Shown here: one piece after another, positions 45,646-57,410 of the stretch
Layout: each line of letters opens with the position of its first letter
Position numbering within the stretch: position 1 is the stretch's first letter
Assembly (NCBI GenBank): GCA_029204225.1
Contig: CM055101.1
Coordinates: 33,735,683 to 33,799,682, forward strand
DNA: 64,000 nt
Direction of reading: 5' to 3'
Source: Diphasiastrum complanatum
Lineage: Eukaryota; Streptophyta; Lycopodiopsida; Lycopodiales; Lycopodiaceae
The notes under the pieces: model-generated
Database searches by the model: none
What the model was told of the DNA's origin: nothing
Seen by the model: only the letters and a program-made list of their open reading frames with translations
Position numbers and translations under genes: made by a program

Positions 45646-45812
45646 ACCTTCAAATGCTGTTGAGAGCCGAGTTTTGACCATTTACGTCACTGGATCGTGG
45701 CTGAAAAGAGAGTTTGTGTGGTTGTTGCACCTTCAAACGCTCTTGAGAGCTGAGTTTTGACCATTTACGTCACTGGATCGTGGCTGAAAAAGAGAGTTTG
45801 TGTGATTGTTGC
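45646..45812. repeat. 83-bp tandem duplication
   Basis: Copies at 45646-45728 and 45729-45812 differ by a few substitutions and one inserted A. Core GACCATTTACGTCACTGGAT is identical in both. Confidence 0.95.
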
Positions 45813-46967
45813 AGAGAACGTGTTTGTGAATCATCGTTGTTGAAAGAACAGGCATTGTTGTAGGGATAATCTCTACATGATCGAAAGAATGAGAGAATGG
45901 AGCGCTGAGAAGATTTGTTGCTAATGTAGACTAAGAGAGCCATATTCAGAGTCAAAGAGCATTTGGGGTTGTTCCTATATCCCCAAACCCTAAACCAAAA
46001 TGAAAAAGTAAACAAAATTTGCAAGAGGTGGAAACACGGATGCAACATTATCGCTCTGGAATCAGAAGCAAACGCAAGAATACACCGAAAGGCAAGCAAT
46101 CCCAGATGCGTTGCCGAGCAAAAGGCAGTAGCACCTATAAGAAATCTTTTTTTATTAGTCTCACCTCCCCAAATTCAAATCTGATATTTTCCTCCCTCAA
46201 TTTCTTTATTTGTCTCTCTCTCCTCTCTCTCCCTCACGATCGAACTCTCTAGCTCTCCCTCCATCGGGCCAGTGGGCCTCTGGTGTAGCCATTGACAATC
46301 TAGCCCTTCTTGAATGTTGTAGCACGTTTTTCTGCCTAGAGTTTGGAGATGTCGAAGCACCGGTTTTACTTGGGAAATTGTTTTCTTTTTACTTGGAAAA
46401 TTGTTCTAATGCTTTTCTCTTTTGATTGCAAATCACATTTCAGTATGGATTTTGTACTTTAAATTGAGAACAAGTACTAACAGTACACTTAGTCCTTTAT
46501 GTCAGGAGATTCAATGGCAACTTTTTGTGGCAAATATCTTTTGCTCCTATAGATGAAATGCCAACTTTGGAACCACCTGGCCCTTGCTCACGATCAATAT
46601 ACCTCCTGGTTATCTATTCCAGGGACCTTTGTCCGGAATAAATTCACAAGGCTTAGCTGAGTGGATATGTTAATGACTCGAGCTGCCATGTTCTTAACGA
46701 TAATTCCCATCTTATTGAGATAGGTGCTTATGTGGAGAAGATCTTTCCAGAAACTTCTACAAACAAACCACCCAAAACAACAATGCTATGTAATGGCCCG
46801 AACTATTTGTAACTATGGCTTGGTGTAGCAAAATACAAGAAAGATTTTTTTTATTCTGACAGAAATATGATCATACTAAAATCAGTCACAGTCTTTAATT
46901 AGTGTATATCTACAAGAATTTATCCTATGTACTGAAGTTATGCATCTTCCTAATTGCCCAAAAATCC

Positions 46968-46970
<3 letters not shown>
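45813..46970. other. No gene recognised; TC-rich tract at about 46200-46265
   Basis: ORFs are short and lack motifs. The CT-rich tract has the look of a plant core-promoter or leader, but no coding exon is evident downstream. Confidence 0.4.

Positions 46971-47029
<59 letters not shown>
46971..47029. repeat. (AG)n microsatellite
   Basis: About 29 uninterrupted AG units. Confidence 0.98.
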
Positions 47030-47031
<2 letters not shown>

Positions 47032-47529
47032 TGAATAAATGAAAGATATGATCTAATAATAATGAAGTTTAGGGGATATGATAAGCTGTCTGCTGATGAC
47101 ACAAGTGGCCCTCAGACTCATTTCCGCACAACAGGTAGATGTAGAAGGAGTTGAGGAGAAATTTCATGATAAGAAGGCTGAATGTCAAAAGTTGTAGAGA
47201 AAGATAGAGTTTTTGAAGGAAGACAAGAATCGAATCAGCTCCTAAAATCGATCTTTCATGAAATCGATCCTAGATGCAGCTTAGCTATATACTTTGATCA
47301 ATAGTAGTTGTTTCGAGCCTGAGCAGCCGTCGACCCACAAAAAATTTTGCTCTACATCGAACTTGCTATATTCGAATCCTTGAGCGCACAACAATGTGAC
47401 CCTAATTAGCTATCAATTGAGCTACGTTTATTTCGGGCCTACTCCAGCTTAGATGTAGACTTCAATCCATGGTAGTTGTTTCGAACCTGAGCGGTCATTG
47501 ATCCACAAACAAATTGGTCAACGAGAAAC

Positions 47530-48880
47530 AATCAGAACCTCAAACGGGAGGTGTCCATAGGTTCGTGGGCTCGACACAAATCCACAGGAGCATTTGTAGC
47601 CCAATTTCGATGTCATTTGTCCGAAAACGACCTTTTTGCCAGGGGGAATGCCACTAAATGGACTACTTTTTAGCATAGTCGAGAACAAGTCCAGTGTCTC
47701 TAAACGAAGTCCGTTTTTCAGACCGTCTGTTTCGTCCTATGCTGCATGCCGATACAAACTTACAGCACAAAATTGGGCTCCAAATGGTTCAATACTCATA
47801 GCAAAATGTGCATCCGAACCAGAAACCCTAAACGTAGTGCTGCGATTCTAGGCCCGTCGAGCCAGGAATTCAGTAAAAAATGGTCAGAACTTCAAACGAG
47901 AGGTGTCCATAGATTCGTGGGCTTGACACGAACCCACAGGACCATTTTCATCTCAATTTTGACGTCATTTGTCAAGAAACGCCTTTTTTGTCGGGGGGAT
48001 TGCCACTAAATGGACTACTTTCCAACGTTCCCAAAACTATATCATCCTATGTTGCATGCCAATACAAACCTACAATACTAAATTGGGCTCCAAATGGTTC
48101 AATACTCTAGCGAAACGTGTGTCTGAACCAGAAATCCTAAACATAATGTTGAGATTTTAGGTCCATCAAGCCAAGAATTGGTCGGATTTTTATGGTTAGA
48201 ACTTTGGACAGGAGGTGTCCACAGTTTCTAGACTCGACACAAACCCATTGGACCATTTGCAGCTCAATTTTGATGTCGGTTCTCCAAAAATGCCCTTTTT
48301 GTCGGGGGGATTGACACTAAATGGACTACTTTCCAACATTCTCGAGAATTGGTCCAATGTCGCCGAACAGAGTCTATTTTACAAACCCTCTGTTCTGTCC
48401 TATGCTACAGCCGAGACGAATCCACATGACTAGACCGGGCTCCAAACGTGTACTACTCACAGCAAAACGTGTATCCGAACCAAAAATCCTAAACGTAGTC
48501 TTGAGATTCTAGGCCCGTCGAGCCAAGAATTGGTCAAATTCAGTAAAAAACCATCAGAACCTCAGACGGTAGGTGTCTAGAAATTCGTGGGCTCAACATG
48601 AACCCACTGGACCAGTTGTTGCTCAATTCCGACATTGTATGCTTGAAAACACCCTTCGTGCTGGGAGGAACGCCACTAGGGCACTATAAATGGACTACTT
48701 TTGGCATTTTCGAGAAGTGATCCAATATCGCCGAATGGGCTATGTCTTGCATGCCGTCTGTTCCATCCAGTGTTGCACGTCGAGGCGAACCCGCATCAAC
48801 AAACCGGGCTCCAAGCGGTTCAGTATGTACAAAGAAACGTGCGTTTAGGCCAGGAACCCTAAAAGCAGTCTAGGGAATTA
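47530..48880. repeat. Tandem repeat, unit about 355 bp, four copies
   Basis: The phrase AGAACNTYRRACRGGAGGTGT recurs at 47533, 47885, 48197 and 48555. Each copy continues through TGGACTACTTT, TTCRTCCTATG, GGGCTCCAAA and CCTAAACNTAGT. The second interval is about 40 bp shorter, lacking the segment with the GTCGAGAACAAGTCC-like sequence. Copies are diverged by many substitutions, so the array is not recent. No protein reading is conserved between copies, which argues against a coding repeat. It resembles a short satellite array or the remains of a tandemly repeated element. Confidence 0.85.
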
Positions 48881-48895
48881 GTTTTTGAGAAATCA

Positions 48896-48959
48896 ATGCA
48901 TGCATATGCACACTCATACACACACGTATCGTACACACAAATCCATACACTGACACACA

Positions 48960-48997
<38 letters not shown>

Positions 48998-49195
48998 ATC
49001 GGACACATCATACACACAAATCCACACACAGATACACGCACACTCATACACAGAAATCCATACACACACACGACCGCCCCCGCCATCGGCAGACACGCTA
49101 TGCTATACTACCCACACGCATGCACAGATATACGCACTCTCACGAATACACACAAATATATAAACACATGCACTCACGTACATACACACACATAC
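48896..49195. repeat. AC-rich degenerate array
   Basis: A pure AC run (about 48952-48996) sits between degenerate units like ATACACACAAATCCATACAC. The 179-codon plus-strand ORF rich in His-Thr and the Cys-Val reading on the other strand are by-products. Confidence 0.9.
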
Positions 49196-49198
49196 ATA

Positions 49199-49282
49199 GG
49201 CCACCCGACATCGACCATCGGCCACCCGACATCGACCATCGGCCACTTGTCAACGACCATCGGCCATTTGTCAACGACCATC
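49199..49282. repeat. 21-bp tandem repeat, four copies
   Basis: GGCCACCCGACATCGACCAT units start at 49199, 49220, 49241 and 49262. The first two are identical and the last two share a changed middle (TTGTCAAC), indicating stepwise duplication. Confidence 0.95.
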
Positions 49283-49375
49283 AGCTTTCCTCCTAAACCA
49301 TCGGGCGCCATCCAAATCATCGGTCGTCACCTAGATCGGCCGTCATTGCCCGTCATCAACGAGCACTCTATACTA

Positions 49376-49410
<35 letters not shown>
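49376..49410. repeat. (TA)n microsatellite
   Basis: About 17 TA units. Confidence 0.97.
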
Positions 49411-49413
<3 letters not shown>

Positions 49414-49961
49414 ACATATCTCTGATAAAGGATAAAGGGTAGCTTCAAATGATTAGCTCCATGTGGCATAAGACAAGCATCTAAGTTCTAGAATTCCCAA
49501 GCATACACAAATGGTGGAGGCAACTTGGGTGATAGATACAAGTAGTAATTGTACGGATGGCGAGTTGTGAGAGTGAGTAGGCATGCAATATGTAATTGAT
49601 CGTGTTCATCACGTAGGTTTCATGTTGCCAAATGTAGCTATGGATCTATGAGTGAATTTTGGCTTGGTATGGCTTTTTGCATACAAAATCCATTCGTCAA
49701 ACATAATCCTAAAGTTTGTGAACGCTTGTACACTTGTCTCATAAGCAACCATGCAAACAAAACTTGAAGCCAATATATGTGTGAGAATAATTTTCACTTT
49801 CCCATGCACAAAACTGTGATATCAAGCTCAATTCTAGGTGTTCACCATATCAACCACATGCCAACGATCCTTATGTGACATGTGCTTCATTCACAGATAA
49901 AATTTGTGCCACACATCTAAACTTTATTTTCACATTGCCATTTGTTTGGGCATTACATCTT

Positions 49962-50035
<74 letters not shown>
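49962..50035. repeat. (AC)n microsatellite
   Basis: About 37 AC units with a single AA interruption near 49980. Confidence 0.98.
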
Positions 50036-50037
<2 letters not shown>

Positions 50038-50207
50038 GGAGGAGAGAGAGATAATGTAGGCTATTGTGGAGAAAACACATTTTGGAGCTTTTCATTGGTC
50101 CATGTTTGTCCTAAAACGTCTTTCATGGGTAGTTGAAAGGCAATTAAAGTGGGGTTGAAGGCCAAACACGTTGATTTTAGAAAGAGAACATGTGCTTTTA
50201 GAAACTC

Positions 50208-50210
<3 letters not shown>

Positions 50211-50301
<91 letters not shown>

Positions 50302-50302
50302 C
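50211..50302. repeat. (GA)n microsatellite
   Basis: About 45 GA units with one C near the right end. Confidence 0.98.
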
Positions 50303-51084
50303 TTTTATATCTATGTATGTTTTTTTTGGACCTTTTATGATTTGCACCTAGATTAAATGATTACATCCTTATGTATGTAGCAAGTATTTCATAGGGAATA
50401 TTTTCTAGTAATTTCATATGGCATAAGGCAAGGGACTTATAGTTGCAATATGAAAGCACATTGTAGGGGTGCGGGGCAATTTATACTAGGTATGAGCCTT
50501 AATGGTCCAAGCGCAGTTGTGAAGAACCACATGCATTACATTGATGGGATGCCTTCAATGCTCATGAAGAAATGGCAAAGTTCATAAAACAATAGATTAG
50601 TTTTAAAATTAAGCGGCCAATCTTGTAAGAGATAGGTAGAAAGTTGTACATTGCAAAATGAAAAAAGATTTATGAATTATTGGCAAATTTTGAAATTAAA
50701 TTGTAGTAAACAAAGACGAAGGTTGGAACATGAAAACAGTCTAAGGAGAAAAACAAGCGAGATCTAGAAAAAAGAGCTAGAGCACTCATCGCTCATCACT
50801 CAATAAGCACTTCTAGCAAAAGTTTAATAAAGTCTTGCAAGCAGATTGTCTAGATTGGCATTTTACGATAATTCCAAAATGTGTAGCTGTATAGCTATGA
50901 ATTCCAAATTTATAGTCTTTTTGTACATTGATGGGTTTTCCATGATTTACTAATAAAAGCAGGAATTCCAGATTTAGAGGTTTTATTCTAGCATTTCACT
51001 CTACCAACTTTAGCTATAAATACCAAATTTAGAAGTTCTATTCACGCGTAGTGCCTTGTAGAATTTAGATATCCTTTTTAAAGG

Positions 51085-51904
51085 TTGGCTTGGGCCCTGC
51101 CCTTATTCTTCTTGCTGCCTCCATTGTGGCCTGCCTCTCTTGCACGTATAACATGGGCCTATTTTTGTCCGATTTTTCAGATTCTAGGTTTTGCAGCTTT
51201 CTCGCTTTTCTTGGCTAGCGAGATAGAGCGAGAATCCCAGATTGAATTCGCACCCACTTTTCCTGATTGATCTGCATCAGATCAGATTTTATTGTCGACA
51301 TGTCCGATTTGGTAGGGTGTTGAGGAGGAGCTTTCATTGCTGCACCTCCTTGGTGCATTTTCGAGTCTCTGCTGGCAAAAACAGCTTGAGATTGACCGTT
51401 TTTGGGAGCTGATCAAACCCTAGCTGCAGAGGTGATTGAATTAGTGCTTTGCTTGACCATGCGCGTGATCTTGAGCCAAAGGAAGCTTTGAAATGTGCAA
51501 AAGAAATATTCGGAGCTATCGATTGGTATGCGTCACTAGCGGATTTCATTAGTCACATTTTTGTTTCTCAAACATTAATCTTAGCGAACAATAATCGGTA
51601 TCTTAGGAAGACAATCTTTTCGTTCTGGATATAATGCTTCATATGTATCCAACTGTCTTCCTACTTTATATCATGTTGTGTTTATCTTTTGCTTCTTCAA
51701 CATTTAGTTTTTGTAATTGGATTCCTTCGACGTTTCTGTTCCATGCGTACTTGTTATCTGGAAGAATAACTTGGATTGATATATTCTGTTCTAGCAATGG
51801 TTTGATCTTTTATCATATGTTGCTTTATGGTTCGTTGTCTCGACTTGGAGTGCTGCAGGGTCTAGGTGTTTGTAGTTGAAGCTGACTTATTCTCTTAAGG
51901 AAGG
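51085..51904 (+). promoter_or_regulatory. 5' leader of TIM17 with a possible leader intron
   Basis: GC-richer leader-like sequence occurs at 51085-51430. A candidate intron runs from AG|GTGATT (51432) to TGCTGCAG (51858), 427 bp and T-rich. GTATGC at 51525 is an alternative donor. Leader introns are common in plant housekeeping genes. The in-frame region upstream of the ATG has stops, so the protein start is unaffected. Splicing is inferred only. Confidence 0.3.
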
Positions 51905-52696
51905 ATGGGATCCACACCAGATCATTCAAGGGAGCCATGTCCAGACAGAATTCTGGACGACATTGGTGGAGCTTTCAGCATGGGTGCTGTAGGTGGATCC
52001 GCCTTACATTTTATCAAGGGTTTAAAGAACTCTCCCCGTGGGGAGCGTTTGATTGGAGGGAGTCAAGCTGTGAGAATCAATGCACCTCGGATTGGAGGAA
52101 GTTTTGCTGTTTGGGGAGGTTTATTTTCCACGTTTGATTGTTCCATGGTTTATTTAAGGCAGAAAGAAGATCCGTGGAACTCAATCATTGCAGGAGCAGC
52201 CACTGGCGGTTTTTTGCAGATGAGAGGTGGCCTTAAAACTGCCACGAGATCAGCTATATTTGGAGGTGTTCTGCTTGCCCTGATCGAGGGGGCTGGCATC
52301 ATGCTAAACAGAATGTTGAGTCCTCCAATTCAGCCACCGATGGAGGAGCCTTTTCCTCACATGGGCGGAATTCCTGGGCAACCCTATATTGGGGCTGGAG
52401 CTGGAGGAAAAGGGGCAATACCCTCCAATATGCCAGTCCCTGAAACAGATGGAGAGAAAAGCAGTTCTTGGTGGGGGGGCTTGTTTGGAGCGAAGAAGGA
52501 AAGTTCCGATTCTTCACCTGCAATTGTGAATCCAATTCCGACTATGAATGACAGTGAGATCGGGATAAAGGAGGCGAGTGGGAGTTCCTGGCTTGATGGA
52601 TTCTTTGGAGGGAGGAAGCAAGAATCAGGAGGAATGGGAAGTGAGAAATTGGAGAGCTTTGATGCACCACCTGCTCCTGATTTCAGTATGAAGTGA
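51905..52696 (+). CDS. TIM17: Mitochondrial import inner membrane translocase subunit TIM17
   Basis: Intact single-exon ORF of 263 residues with a good start context (AAGGATGGG). TIM17 is a core subunit of the TIM23 complex that moves presequence proteins across the mitochondrial inner membrane. The N-terminal 138 residues match the plant family: REPCPDRILDDIGGAFSMGA, GGSFAVWGGLFSTFDCSMVY, LRQKEDPWNSIIAGAATGGF and AIFGGVLLALIEGAGIMLNR. Four hydrophobic segments lie at about 20-40, 62-82, 92-106 and 117-136, with GxxxG packing motifs. Cys12 and Cys79 have the same spacing as the disulphide pair of yeast Tim17. The 125-residue polar tail is the plant-type extension and contains a twin motif, SSSWWGGLFGAKKES (187-201) and GSSWLDGFFGGRKQES (226-241). 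No presequence, as usual. Isoform (17-1, -2 or -3) cannot be assigned. It appears functional and is flanked by repeats only. Confidence 0.96.
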   Translation: MGSTPDHSREPCPDRILDDIGGAFSMGAVGGSALHFIKGLKNSPRGERLIGGSQAVRINAPRIGGSFAVWGGLFSTFDCSMVYLRQKEDPWNSIIAGAATGGFLQMRGGLKTATRSAIFGGVLLALIEGAGIMLNRMLSPPIQPPMEEPFPHMGGIPGQPYIGAGAGGKGAIPSNMPVPETDGEKSSSWWGGLFGAKKESSDSSPAIVNPIPTMNDSEIGIKEASGSSWLDGFFGGRKQESGGMGSEKLESFDAPPAPDFSMK

Positions 52697-53240
52697 TTGG
52701 CTGGATGTGATTTATAAGTGAGTACCATGATTCTTTTTTTGGGCAAGTGTTGCTAAGAAGTAATAGATATCTTGTGCTGTATTTACAATCATGACCTGCA
52801 TGTACCTTGGGACTTGTCATAATTTGATTATCTTGATGAAATAGCGTAATTTACGATTGCTTAATGGGATGGGGGACCCTTTGCTTTAAGGTCTACTCTA
52901 TCAATTAAAGTTTTTGGGATCTTGAGCTAGTATACCAACCCTTTATTTTTTCCTTGACTCAATTATAGAGTGGATCTTGTGCAAGGACTAGTTGTGGCAA
53001 GATGAAAATAGAAGCTCTTGGGTATTCATCAAGTGGCATAATACCCTAGTTGGGAATTATAGGTAAAAGACATAGAGCATAATCATAGATTGGTGGCCAA
53101 GAGATTGTAGGAAGATGGCTTATACAATTTGTATAGAACGATTTTAGGCAGCAAAGGATTCAAATATGAACAAGTTGTGGCATGAATGGTATGTTCATTT
53201 GAGCTACTATTGCCTAAAGAGCACATGGTAGTTTACTTTC

Positions 53241-53345
53241 TATAAACATAAAACAGTGAATAACAAGAGGACAGACATCTCCTTTAAGGAAGGGGATTGG
53301 GTCTTGCTAAAGTCTGACAAAAGATATCAAGGATGAAAGAAGAAA
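53241..53345 (+). pseudogene. Small Gypsy integrase C-terminal fossil
   Basis: The reading NNKRTDISFKEGDWVLLKSD resembles the segment before the GPY/F module of Ty3/Gypsy integrases (consensus like F..GD.V.LK). Only about 30 codons are recognisable and stops follow. No other pol sequence is adjacent. An isolated fossil. Confidence 0.5.
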
Positions 53346-55930
53346 TTTGTTGCAATATTTGAACTTGCCTTTTAGATATTTCGGACCTTTCATGTGATCT
53401 AATTATGTTATGGAAAAATATTTCATTTAAAGTTCTTGTGAAAATGGTTTATTTGATTATTTGCTTGCAACGCCAGTATTGTATTCGTAGGACATATCAT
53501 TTCTACTCCTATAGAATTTAGGGGGTGCACTACTTTTGGAGGGAGTGGTTGCCCTCCTTTTCAAATTAGGGACAAAACCTTAATTTCAGTAGCGTATAAA
53601 TTGGAAGCAGAGACATTCATTTGGTAGCTTATGTTATTGTCCTTTGTAGAAAGCTCATGGTTCTTCCTTGTAGAGGATAAGCTATGTAGTTGATGCTGTT
53701 TGGTATTTGTATTTGATGTTGTTTGGTATCTGTAGTAAGATGAAGCTATTTGCTTCATCTTTTATGGCCTGTTTGTGGTTAATGTAATGCTAAATTTCTG
53801 ATTTGAGGTCATAATATGGTTTTCGATCACTTTCCAATAAACGTGGAGGTTGAATTTTCTTGAAGCAAATGAACTACTCTTCGTTGGACTTTCCAATGCC
53901 TAGTTTTGGCATTGCCTTGCAAAAGGCAATACTATGTGTTCAAGTTGGTCAATGGAGTTTATGCAAAAGTTAACGTCTTAATGATAAGATATGTGTGCAC
54001 AAAAAAATTCGCCACATTGCTAAGGATTTTATTGTAAGAGCTTAGTCCTTCAGATGCACCTCTATATGCGATTCGTAAATAGCAAAAATTTCATGCCCCT
54101 TGTACCTGGTATTTGCAAGCTTCTTGTATTTCAAAGAAAGAATCAGCAGGGATCTCCCTGTCAATAATGTGTCTATTCAATTACCACGTGCCTTTCAACC
54201 CGGTGATACTGTTTGTGGCCTGTGCTTTTATTTCGGTGAATACCAATCACTTTGATACCTCTTACTCTGAGATTCATTGTAATCATATTATTTCTGTAAT
54301 ATGAGAATTTTCAAGCAATGTTAAGCCAACTTACAAATGCGAATTAAGTCTACTTATGCTGCTGCTGTTGTTTCGGCACAACTAGTCTAGTTCAGCCAGG
54401 GTGCTGTGAATGACCAAACCCAGTCCAAGCAGAGGCTCTGCAACTATGTTTTTTTTTAATAGAAGCCAGGTGTTTTATGTTTGTATATGCATGCTGGTTT
54501 TTACCAGTTGCTATTGTTAATATGTAAGTGAATAAATGGATTTACACTAGAGGAAGTCTTAAAAGAATTTTTTTCTGTTTTTGGCAGGTGCTACAGGCAG
54601 TATGAAGAACTTTCATGAACTTATGCTGAAACATAAAGCCATTGAGAACCCTGTGTCCCTAGGTCTATCCACATTTGATCTAAGACTATCGTTTGAAGGC
54701 AATACTTGTAGTCATACTCTAAGAAACCAGCGTTATATCTTAGTAGTGTATTTTCATCCCAGGCTTTAATCATGGAAAGTTTTGGATTTGATATTTTTGG
54801 AACATCATGCCTCTTTTCTTTGCAAGTGTCCATGCTATATTTCTCATAAGAAACCTACAGAAGCTGTGCAATATGGAAGAGCGTTCCTGTATCATCAACA
54901 AGATGGTACTGAAAGTTGATTTTGCATAAACAATCCTGAGTAATTTTCAAGCACATGGAATTGGCAACCAGACTTGCTTCAATTTTCTTGTTTATAAGCT
55001 TTGGGACTAAAAACATAAAATTATTGTGCTTGGTAACTCGTGATTGTCTTTGCCAAGCCATTGTGGTAGCCGGATTATGAAAATTGCTCTCTTCCTGTAA
55101 CCTTGTTATTTTGTACAAAGTTCTACCATTGACAAGTATTTTGATTTAACGACTGCCGAGTCAGTTTACATACTTCAGTGCAGTAAGAGTATGTAATGTG
55201 TACCACTTAAAGCATATTGAACACAAAGCATCTCACATAAAGTATTCATGGCTCACACTCTCTCTTTACTTGCTCTTATTTTCATACACATTGGAGAAAT
55301 CTATCGAGCTTGCATTATGAAAATGAGTACAAATGTTCTTTTTGAAATTTAGTATTGTTAGGACAGGTTCGCCCGTTGGTACTCCATCCATGCATGCTTG
55401 CATGAATAGTATGGAGAAGACCATGGCAAAGATGCGAATGATGCTTGCGGATATGTGATGGGTAATTAGACATCATCATCTCAGTATCCTCCACCATACC
55501 CTTCATTGTTTCTATCTTCCTCTATATAGCCTATCTATCCAACACCTTATCATGAAGATCAAGATATTAACCCTACTTGTTCTTTTGGAAATCCTCCCCA
55601 AAAATAAGGCCTAGCAGCTTCCTGATCCCGTACATAGGCAAGGGATTTGACCTAGCAAGTACCTAGGAAGACCATGCAAAATCTCAAGTAAATAAATGAT
55701 TCCTTCACAAGATTTGAGTCCGTACTAGTTTTGACTACAATAGTTGGCCCTTTCCAAAAAGATTTGGATGATGCTAAGCTAGCAATAGACATAATGAAAC
55801 CAACTATATGTGAAAAATACAAAAGATTAGCTTTTTTAAACCTTGTAAATATGTACATAGGTGGATCCCACAAGAAATCCCTCATTTGTTTGTTTGGGGA
55901 ACTGAAAATCACACTAGACTGTGTCTAGTA
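53346..55930. other. 3' flank of TIM17 and intergenic DNA
   Basis: Short ORFs without motifs. The plus-strand readings at 54581-54769 and 55731-55928 look moderately protein-like but match nothing I know and lack start or splice support. Confidence 0.45.
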
Positions 55931-56124
55931 CTGCCATTCACAGTTATGAGGCATTTAGAAATTGAAAAACTGTGATTTCATTGAGTAAAGTCTACTTTGT
56001 GATATTACATAAAAAATCGTTGATTTTTGTGAAGATTTGAGTGAGAAACAAAATTTTTTGACAAGAAAATAGGTTTTGCAGGTCTGTTGGCTGTAAACTG
56101 TTGTAGAGAAGCTTTTGGTATGGT

Positions 56125-56320
56125 CCAAAACACGGGGAAAGGGTCCAAAACGCCTGTTTCTGGGTTCGAAACGCCATTTCATGTCCCCAAAACAAAAAGG
56201 CCCAAAACGTCTGCAGACTGCTTCGAAACGCCCAAAAAGTGTCCAAAACTTTGAAGTGCAAACCCGAAACGCCAAGGGACGTGTCTGAAGCGCGGGCCTA
56301 CCTCGCGAAACGCCTCTCTC
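56125..56320. repeat. Cluster of AAACGCC decamers
   Basis: Nine variants of TYCRAAACGCC occur within about 195 bp (for example at the words GTCCAAAACGCC, TTCGAAACGCC, CCCAAAACG and GCGAAACGCC). Spacing is irregular at 10-30 bp, so it is not a simple tandem array. It lies about 600 bp before a Copia gag ATG and may be part of its LTR U3. Confidence 0.75.
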
Positions 56321-56931
56321 GCGCGTCCAGTTCGTTTAAAAATCTTAGTGTATTAAGTGCCTTCGAACAGCTGAGCAGTGAAAGCGCACCAGTCTAAATC
56401 AACCGTGTCAGTAAGGAAAAGTCAGATCAATCTGGACCGTCCATGAGTCCCAGATCAACGGCTCAGATAAACTGAAGAATCTTCTCTCAAATTTCATTTA
56501 GATTCAAGGGTCCCACAGGTGTCCCTAATCTTTGGGACTGGCCCATTCTTTCTACGGGCTCCGTCCACTGTGTGTTTTTGTAGGTAAGCAGAAAACAGAG
56601 TGATAATTTGACCTAGTTGGAGAGACTATTTTTTGGATCTGATTACAGGAGCTATGCTGGTACAAAGGGCTACATGCTGATATAAAAATTTCTGAAATCG
56701 GAGATCTGTGAGCGACTGAGAAAATTTTCAAAAATGACAATTTGGTAATAATTGCCATTTTTCAGGCTTAAGGGTAGTTGTGAGCCATTTTAAGACCAAA
56801 ATCTTCAATTTGGCATAACTTTCAATCCATAGCTCAAATTGGAAAGTGGTTAGAGACATTAATTGTCAATTTTGCAATGAATTTTTCATTTTTGCAGTCA
56901 TTTTTGCTGTCCAGACTCATCTAAGTGTAGC

Positions 56932-57410
56932 TATGGCAACTCTAAGCGAGAGCATCCTCAATGAGTCAAGCAAATTGGAAGGAGCCGACAAATATGCAGT
57001 TTGGAAATTCAAACTGAAAAATATTTTTATGGAAAATGAGCTATGGGAAATCGTGACAGGTGAAGAGACAAGGCCAATGATTGAAGAAGATCAGCGGGCA
57101 TTTGACAGGAGAAAACAGAAAGCATAGAATGTCGTCAACTTGTCAGTCAGAGATATTTCGAATTCGGAAGGACTGAAAGAAGTGTGGGATACGTTGAAGG
57201 CATTTTTTGAGACCACAAACACATCTCGAGTGCTATTTCTGAAGATGAAGCTACACAAATTACAAATGGATAATGGTGTAACCATTGCCGATCACCTATT
57301 GAAGGTAAAGGAGATCCATGATCAATTAGTTGCTGTTTGAGAACGAGTTCAGGATCGTGAGATCATGCAATTGACATTGAACAGTTTGAGTGAGTCACAT
57401 CAGATGGGTG
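56932..57410 (+). pseudogene. Ty1/Copia gag of a further family
   Basis: The ATG at 56932 opens MATLSESILNESSKLEGADK then YAVWKFKLKNIFMENELWEI, the usual DUF4219/UBN2 Gag opening. After stop codons at 57127 and 57340 the reading continues in frame-related steps: LKEVWDTLKAFFETTNTSRV, LFLKMKLHKLQMDNG and LLKVKEIHDQL, then REIMQLTLNSLSESHQMGV. No zinc knuckle or pol is recognisable downstream. The family is distinct from the others in the window (W-F-E-T-T-N instead of W-E-S-K-S). No primer site was seen upstream. Disabled and truncated. Confidence 0.85.

Larger units (their letters stand above)
49411..51080. other. Intergenic DNA 5' of TIM17, no gene recognised
   Basis: Contains two microsatellites listed separately. 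Otherwise AT-rich with short ORFs lacking motifs. Confidence 0.5.

Noticed and set aside
49199-49282. CRISPR-like direct repeats
   Set aside because: Units are contiguous without spacers and the DNA is a plant nuclear genome; it is a simple 21-bp tandem repeat. The same applies to the 28-bp array at 28420.
48896-49435. 179-codon plus-strand ORF rich in His and Thr
   Set aside because: It covers AC, 21-bp and TA repeats and has no non-repeat protein content.
55731-55928. 65-codon plus-strand ORF as a gene
   Set aside because: It overlaps an opposite-strand reading of similar quality and carries no known motif.
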